A stretch of DNA of 64,000 nucleotides, taken from Terrabacter tumescens (lineage in GTDB: Bacteria > Actinomycetota > Actinomycetes > Actinomycetales > Dermatophilaceae). The stretch spans positions 310,001 to 374,000 of the forward strand of contig NZ_BMNZ01000001.1 of the NCBI RefSeq assembly GCF_014646815.1. Direction: 5' to 3'. The position numbers were made by a program, and so were the translations under genes. This document shows, in pieces, positions 60,427 to 64,000 of the stretch (the first letter of the stretch is position 1; every line of letters starts with the position of its first letter). The notes beneath the pieces were generated by a model that had not been told where the DNA came from, did no database searches, and saw only the letters and a list, made by a program, of their open reading frames with translations.

Positions 60427-62445
60427 ATGGTCGACCTCGACCGACGTCGCTTCCTCCGGATCGCCGGGGGAGCCGCGGCGGCGACGATGCTCAACGAGAG
60501 CATCGCGCGCGCTGCCTCCATCCCCGCCAACCGCGCGACCGGCTCGCTCAAGGACGTCGAGCACATCGTCGTCCTGATGCAGGAGAACCGGTCCTTCGAG
60601 CACTACCTCGGCAGCCTGCGCGGCGTCCGCGGCTTCGGCGACCCGCACCCCGTGCGCCTGCCCAGCGGCAAGAACGTGTGGCACCAGTCCGACGGCACGC
60701 GCGACGTGCTGCCCTTCCACCCCACCGTCGACGACCTCGGCGCCGCGTTCCTCGAGGGCCTGCCGCACAGTTGGACCGACGGCCAGGCGGCGGTCAACAA
60801 GGGGCAGTACGACGGGTGGGTGCCGGCCAAGGGCACGACGACGATGGCCCACCTGGAGCGTCAGGACGCGGCCTTCCACTACGCGCTCGCCGACGCCTTC
60901 ACGGTGTGCGACGCCTACTACTGCTCCTTCATCGGCAACACCGACCCCAACCGCTACTACCTGTGGTCGGGGTGGACGGGCAACGACGGCAAGGGCGGCG
61001 GCCCCGTCCTCTACAACGACGAGCTCGGCTACGACTGGCGCACCTACCCGGAGCGGCTCGAGCAGGCCGGCGTCTCGTGGAAGGTCTACCAGGACGAGGG
61101 CACCGGCCTCGACGGCGCGGGCTCGTGGGGCTGGACGTCCGACCCCTACATCGGCAACTACGGCGACAACTCGCTGCTCTACTTCAACCGCTACCGCGAC
61201 GCGAAGCCGGGAGATCCCCTCTACGAGAGGGCGCGTCGCGGCACGAAGGCCCGAGACGGACAGGACTACTTCGAGCTGCTCCGCCGCGACGTCGAGGCGG
61301 GCACCCTGCCGTCCGTCAGCTGGGTCGCGGCTCCGGAGGCCTTCAGCGAGCACTCGAACTGGCCGACGAACTACGGGGCCTGGTACATCTCCAAGGTCCT
61401 CGACACCCTGACGTCGAACCCCGAGGTGTGGGCCAAGACGGTCCTGCTCATCACCTACGACGAGAACGACGGCTTCTTCGACCACCTCGTGCCGCCGCAC
61501 CCGAACTCGCCCGTCATCCCCGGCGCGTCGACGGTCTCGACGGTGGACGAGTTCTACGACGGTGAGCACGGTCCCGGCGCCTACGGGATGGGTCCGCGCG
61601 TGCCGATGTTCGTCGTCTCGCCGTGGAGCACCGGCGGCTGGGTGAGCTCGGAGACGTTCGACCACACGTCGGTCATCCGGCTCATGGAGACGCGCTTCGG
61701 GGTCAAGGAGCCCAACATCACCCCGTGGAGGCGCTCGGTCGCCGGGGACCTGACCTCGGCGTTCGACTTCGGGAAGATCGTGGAGAAGGTGCCCGCGCTC
61801 CCGAGCACGACGAGCTGGAAGCCCTTCGACGACCAGCGTCACCCGTCGTACCGGCCCACGCCGCCCGCCGAGGCGTCCATGCCGTCGCAGGAGCCGGGCA
61901 CGCGTCCGGCACGCCCGACGCCCTACGCGCTCGAGGTGCGCGAGGTCGCCACGCCGGGCGCCGTCACCGTCGACCTCGACAACCGCGGGCGCCGCGGCGC
62001 GCACGTCCAGGCACGCCTCGTCGAGCCGGCGGGTGCGCCTCACAGCTACACCGTGGGCGCCGGCGACGAGCTGCGGGCGAGCTGGCCGGTCAGCGGGGAG
62101 TACGACATCCACCTGCACGGGCCGAACGGCTTCTTCCGGCGCTTCGCCGGCGACACGCGGACCGACCGGGTGCGCGTCGAGGTCTCGAGGGTCGGGCGCA
62201 CCCAGCGCCTGTCGGTGGCCGTCGAGGCGCTCCGCGGCGTGCGCGTCACGATTGACGACGCGTATGCCGGGACCTCCGTCGTCGGGAAGCGGTCCTTCGT
62301 CGTCGACACGTCCGCCAACGGCGGGTGGTACGACCTGACCGTGGTCGCGCACGACGGCACGTTCCTGCGGGGAGTGGCCGGTCACCTCGAGACGGGTCGC
62401 CCGTCCATCAGCGAGCCGGCCCTGGGGCGCGCAACCACGCGCTGA
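60427..62445 (+). CDS. Phospholipase C, phosphoesterase family
   Basis: A 672-residue secreted enzyme with a textbook Tat signal (DRRRFLRIAGGAAAATML). The phosphoesterase domain (about 40-450) has the family motif VVLMQENRSFEHYLG near residue 53 and later FIGNTDPNRYYLWSGW, YDENDGFFDHLVPPH and GPRVPMFVVSPWS. Two DUF756 beta domains fill the C-terminus (about 495-665). It cleaves phospholipids outside the cell, releasing phosphorylated head groups. AGGAG precedes the ATG; it lies 53 nt after GDPD and is probably cotranscribed. Confidence 0.92.
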   Translation: MVDLDRRRFLRIAGGAAAATMLNESIARAASIPANRATGSLKDVEHIVVLMQENRSFEHYLGSLRGVRGFGDPHPVRLPSGKNVWHQSDGTRDVLPFHPTVDDLGAAFLEGLPHSWTDGQAAVNKGQYDGWVPAKGTTTMAHLERQDAAFHYALADAFTVCDAYYCSFIGNTDPNRYYLWSGWTGNDGKGGGPVLYNDELGYDWRTYPERLEQAGVSWKVYQDEGTGLDGAGSWGWTSDPYIGNYGDNSLLYFNRYRDAKPGDPLYERARRGTKARDGQDYFELLRRDVEAGTLPSVSWVAAPEAFSEHSNWPTNYGAWYISKVLDTLTSNPEVWAKTVLLITYDENDGFFDHLVPPHPNSPVIPGASTVSTVDEFYDGEHGPGAYGMGPRVPMFVVSPWSTGGWVSSETFDHTSVIRLMETRFGVKEPNITPWRRSVAGDLTSAFDFGKIVEKVPALPSTTSWKPFDDQRHPSYRPTPPAEASMPSQEPGTRPARPTPYALEVREVATPGAVTVDLDNRGRRGAHVQARLVEPAGAPHSYTVGAGDELRASWPVSGEYDIHLHGPNGFFRRFAGDTRTDRVRVEVSRVGRTQRLSVAVEALRGVRVTIDDAYAGTSVVGKRSFVVDTSANGGWYDLTVVAHDGTFLRGVAGHLETGRPSISEPALGRATTR

Positions 62446-62481
62446 CGCGACCCAGCCCGCAGAGGTTTCGTCCCGCCCCGC

Positions 62482-63582
62482 TCACCCGGCACGCCGCCGG
62501 ATGGGCGGGGCGGAGCCGGCCGGTGGCCGCAGCGGCGCGTGCGCGAGCTCGAGCATCCCCTCCTCGAACCCGATCCGGGCCCGCCACCCGAGCTCGACCG
62601 CAGCGCGCTCCGAGCTGGCGGTGACGTGCCGCACGTCACCGCTCCGGTAGCCGCCGGTGACGACCGGGGCGAGACCGCCGGCCGCGGTGCTGAGCGCCGC
62701 GGCCAGCTCGCCGATCGTGTGCACGACGCCGCTGCCGGCGTTGTAGGCCCGCACCGACCCGCGTGGCCGCGAGCCGGTCGCCTCCAGCGCCACCACCACC
62801 GCGTCGGCCACGTCGCGCACGTGGACGAGGTCGCGCCGCTGCGCCCCGTCCTCGAGGACGAGCGGTGCCTCGCCCCGTTCGACGGCCGACCGGAAGATGG
62901 AGGCGACACCGGCATACGGGGTGTTCATCGGCATCCGCGGACCGTAGACGTTGTGGAAGCGCAGGGCGATGCCGCTCCCACCGCAGGCGAGCGCCCAGGC
63001 CGTCGCGAGGTGCTCCTGGTGGAGCTTCGTGGCGGCATACACGTTCTGCGGGTCCAGCAGCGAGTCCTCGCCGACGAGCGTGGGCCGGAGCGCCCCACCG
63101 TCGACGCCCACGGGATCGAACCGTCCGGCGTCGAGGTCGACGCGGCGCCGCGGGCGCGGACGCACGACCGTGCCTGCCTCGTCGAGGTAGTCGCCGTCGC
63201 CGTAGACGACCATGGACGACGCCAGCACGAGACGCCGGACGTCGGCTCGGGCCACCGCCCCGAGGAGCACGGCGGTGCCGGTCGCATTGGTGTGCACGTA
63301 GTCCTCCGTATCGGCGAAGTCGACGCCGAGGCCGACCTTGGCCGCCAGGTGCACGACGCGGTCACAGCCGACGAGGGCGTCCGCGACGTCGTGCGTCGAG
63401 GTCGTGTCACCCACGACGACCTCGACGCCGCACAGCTCCCGGAGCGGGCTGAGGTCCGGCGACGGACCGTGCACGTCGGGCCGCAGCGAGTCCAGGACGC
63501 GCACCCGGTGGCCGTCGCGGACGAGGGCCTCCACGACGTGCGACCCGATGAACCCCGCGCCTCCCGTGACGAGCGTGGTCAT
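62482..63582 (-). CDS. NAD-dependent epimerase/dehydratase of nucleotide sugars
   Basis: A 366-residue extended SDR. TLVTGGAGFIGSHVVEALVRDG binds NAD, SSMVVYGDGDYL and YAATK give the catalytic Ser/Tyr/Lys, and RFHNVYGPRMPMNTPYAGVASIF is the family's substrate region. A C-terminal EEGMLELAHA end is normal for this family. The exact sugar (for example UDP-glucose 4-epimerase-like) cannot be told. Its ATG overlaps the stop of the upstream membrane glycosyltransferase, so both work in surface glycan synthesis. Confidence 0.87.
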   Translation of the reverse strand: MTTLVTGGAGFIGSHVVEALVRDGHRVRVLDSLRPDVHGPSPDLSPLRELCGVEVVVGDTTSTHDVADALVGCDRVVHLAAKVGLGVDFADTEDYVHTNATGTAVLLGAVARADVRRLVLASSMVVYGDGDYLDEAGTVVRPRPRRRVDLDAGRFDPVGVDGGALRPTLVGEDSLLDPQNVYAATKLHQEHLATAWALACGGSGIALRFHNVYGPRMPMNTPYAGVASIFRSAVERGEAPLVLEDGAQRRDLVHVRDVADAVVVALEATGSRPRGSVRAYNAGSGVVHTIGELAAALSTAAGGLAPVVTGGYRSGDVRHVTASSERAAVELGWRARIGFEEGMLELAHAPLRPPAGSAPPIRRRAG

Positions 63583-64000
63583 GCACGCACCTCCTCGTGC
63601 GCGACGGCGTGCGGCGTGCGCGCGCGGCGTCGCAGGAGCCATCCGGCCACGACGACCACGACGGCGAGGGGGACCACACCGCGCATCACGGCGACGTCCG
63701 GGACGAGCAGGTGGGCGGTCATGACGACGGGGACCACGAACCACTCCCAGCGGCCGGTGAGGGCGATGAAGGGCACGAGCACGAGCGCGTACCACGGGTA
63801 GGGCGAGCTCAGGACGAGCAGCATGGCGCCCGCACCGACGAGCTGCGCGGTCCACGGGTCGTCGGGGTCGGCGAGGCGCCACTGGGCCACGGCGACGACG
63901 ACGAGGGCGACGACCGACACGGCGGAGGCGGCCGGCCCCGGCACGACGAGGTTCGCCAGGGTGAAGCCGTCACCGCTCTCGTATCCCTGCTCTCGCAGGT
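63579..64000 (-). CDS. C-terminal part of a polytopic membrane glycosyltransferase-like protein
   Basis: At least 139 residues, with the N-terminus beyond the right edge. The visible part has LREQGYESGDGFTLANLVVPG, then four hydrophobic helices (SAVSVVALVVVAVAQWRL; LVGAGAMLLVLSSPYPWYALVLVPF; WFVVPVVMTAHLLV; VVPLAVVVVVAGWLL). The SSPYPWY loop is typical of lipid-linked sugar transferases of the GT-C type in actinobacteria. It overlaps the epimerase gene by 4 nt. Confidence 0.65.
   Translation of the reverse strand, partial: LREQGYESGDGFTLANLVVPGPAASAVSVVALVVVAVAQWRLADPDDPWTAQLVGAGAMLLVLSSPYPWYALVLVPFIALTGRWEWFVVPVVMTAHLLVPDVAVMRGVVPLAVVVVVAGWLLRRRARTPHAVAHEEVRA

Overview
The window is a very GC-rich (about 71-72% by eye) actinobacterial chromosome segment with long antisense open frames, GTG starts, sparse U-tracts at terminators and many promoter-to-start distances typical of leaderless mRNAs. 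Gene content (a PucR-type regulator beside fabD, single-chain aceE, rhodanese-metZ, a C4 zinc-ribbon/RNase H pair, class A RNase P RNA, a fused FAD/Fe-S lactate-type dehydrogenase) points to Micrococcales, and Intrasporangiaceae-like genera are my best guess. No marker here fixes the genus.

Layout. 1-10 kb, mostly minus strand: end of fabD with its PucR-type activator, an ABC exporter with a methyltransferase, argG under a probable ARG box, and aceE. 10-20 kb, mostly plus strand: DUF3052, AhpE-type peroxiredoxin, tRNA-Val touching a Nif3 gene, zinc-ribbon protein, RNase H, rhodanese, metZ, an inverted-repeat cluster, an ArsB-like carrier with yaaA, and an RNB nuclease. 20-26 kb: prfC, a spermidine-synthase-like protein, a partner-switching trio (STAS antagonist, anti-sigma kinase, PP2C phosphatase with GAF domains) and rnpB. 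26-33.5 kb looks accessory: a PAS sensor without an ATPase domain, a stand-alone mraY, an ArsR/methyltransferase pair with a clear operator, a sigma-factor remnant and dinB. 33.5-40 kb: serA, a GntR regulator sharing one palindromic promoter with a large D-2-hydroxyacid dehydrogenase, and an hsp20 gene facing its MerR/HspR-like regulator. 40-46.5 kb: a 46-residue cysteine-rich metallothionein-like gene behind a hemerythrin gene, a histidine phosphatase, NAD(P)HX dehydratase, SDR and FAD oxidoreductases. 46.5-55 kb: an acyl-CoA-dehydrogenase / PIG-L-methyltransferase / glycosyltransferase operon facing an operon that starts with an asparagine synthetase fused to an F420-ligase-like domain. 55-64 kb: a GltS-like carrier, a polar amino-acid ABC importer with a long structured leader, a phosphate-scavenging pair (GDPD and phospholipase C) behind a PHO-box-like repeat, and cell-envelope sugar genes running off the right edge.

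The most interesting items are the metallothionein/hemerythrin operon, the AsnB-F420 ligase fusion, the perfectly symmetric divergent leaderless promoters at 35.5 kb, the over-represented GGCATAC/GTATGCC word, and the structured leader of the ABC importer. All functions are read from sequence and family knowledge; no search was run.
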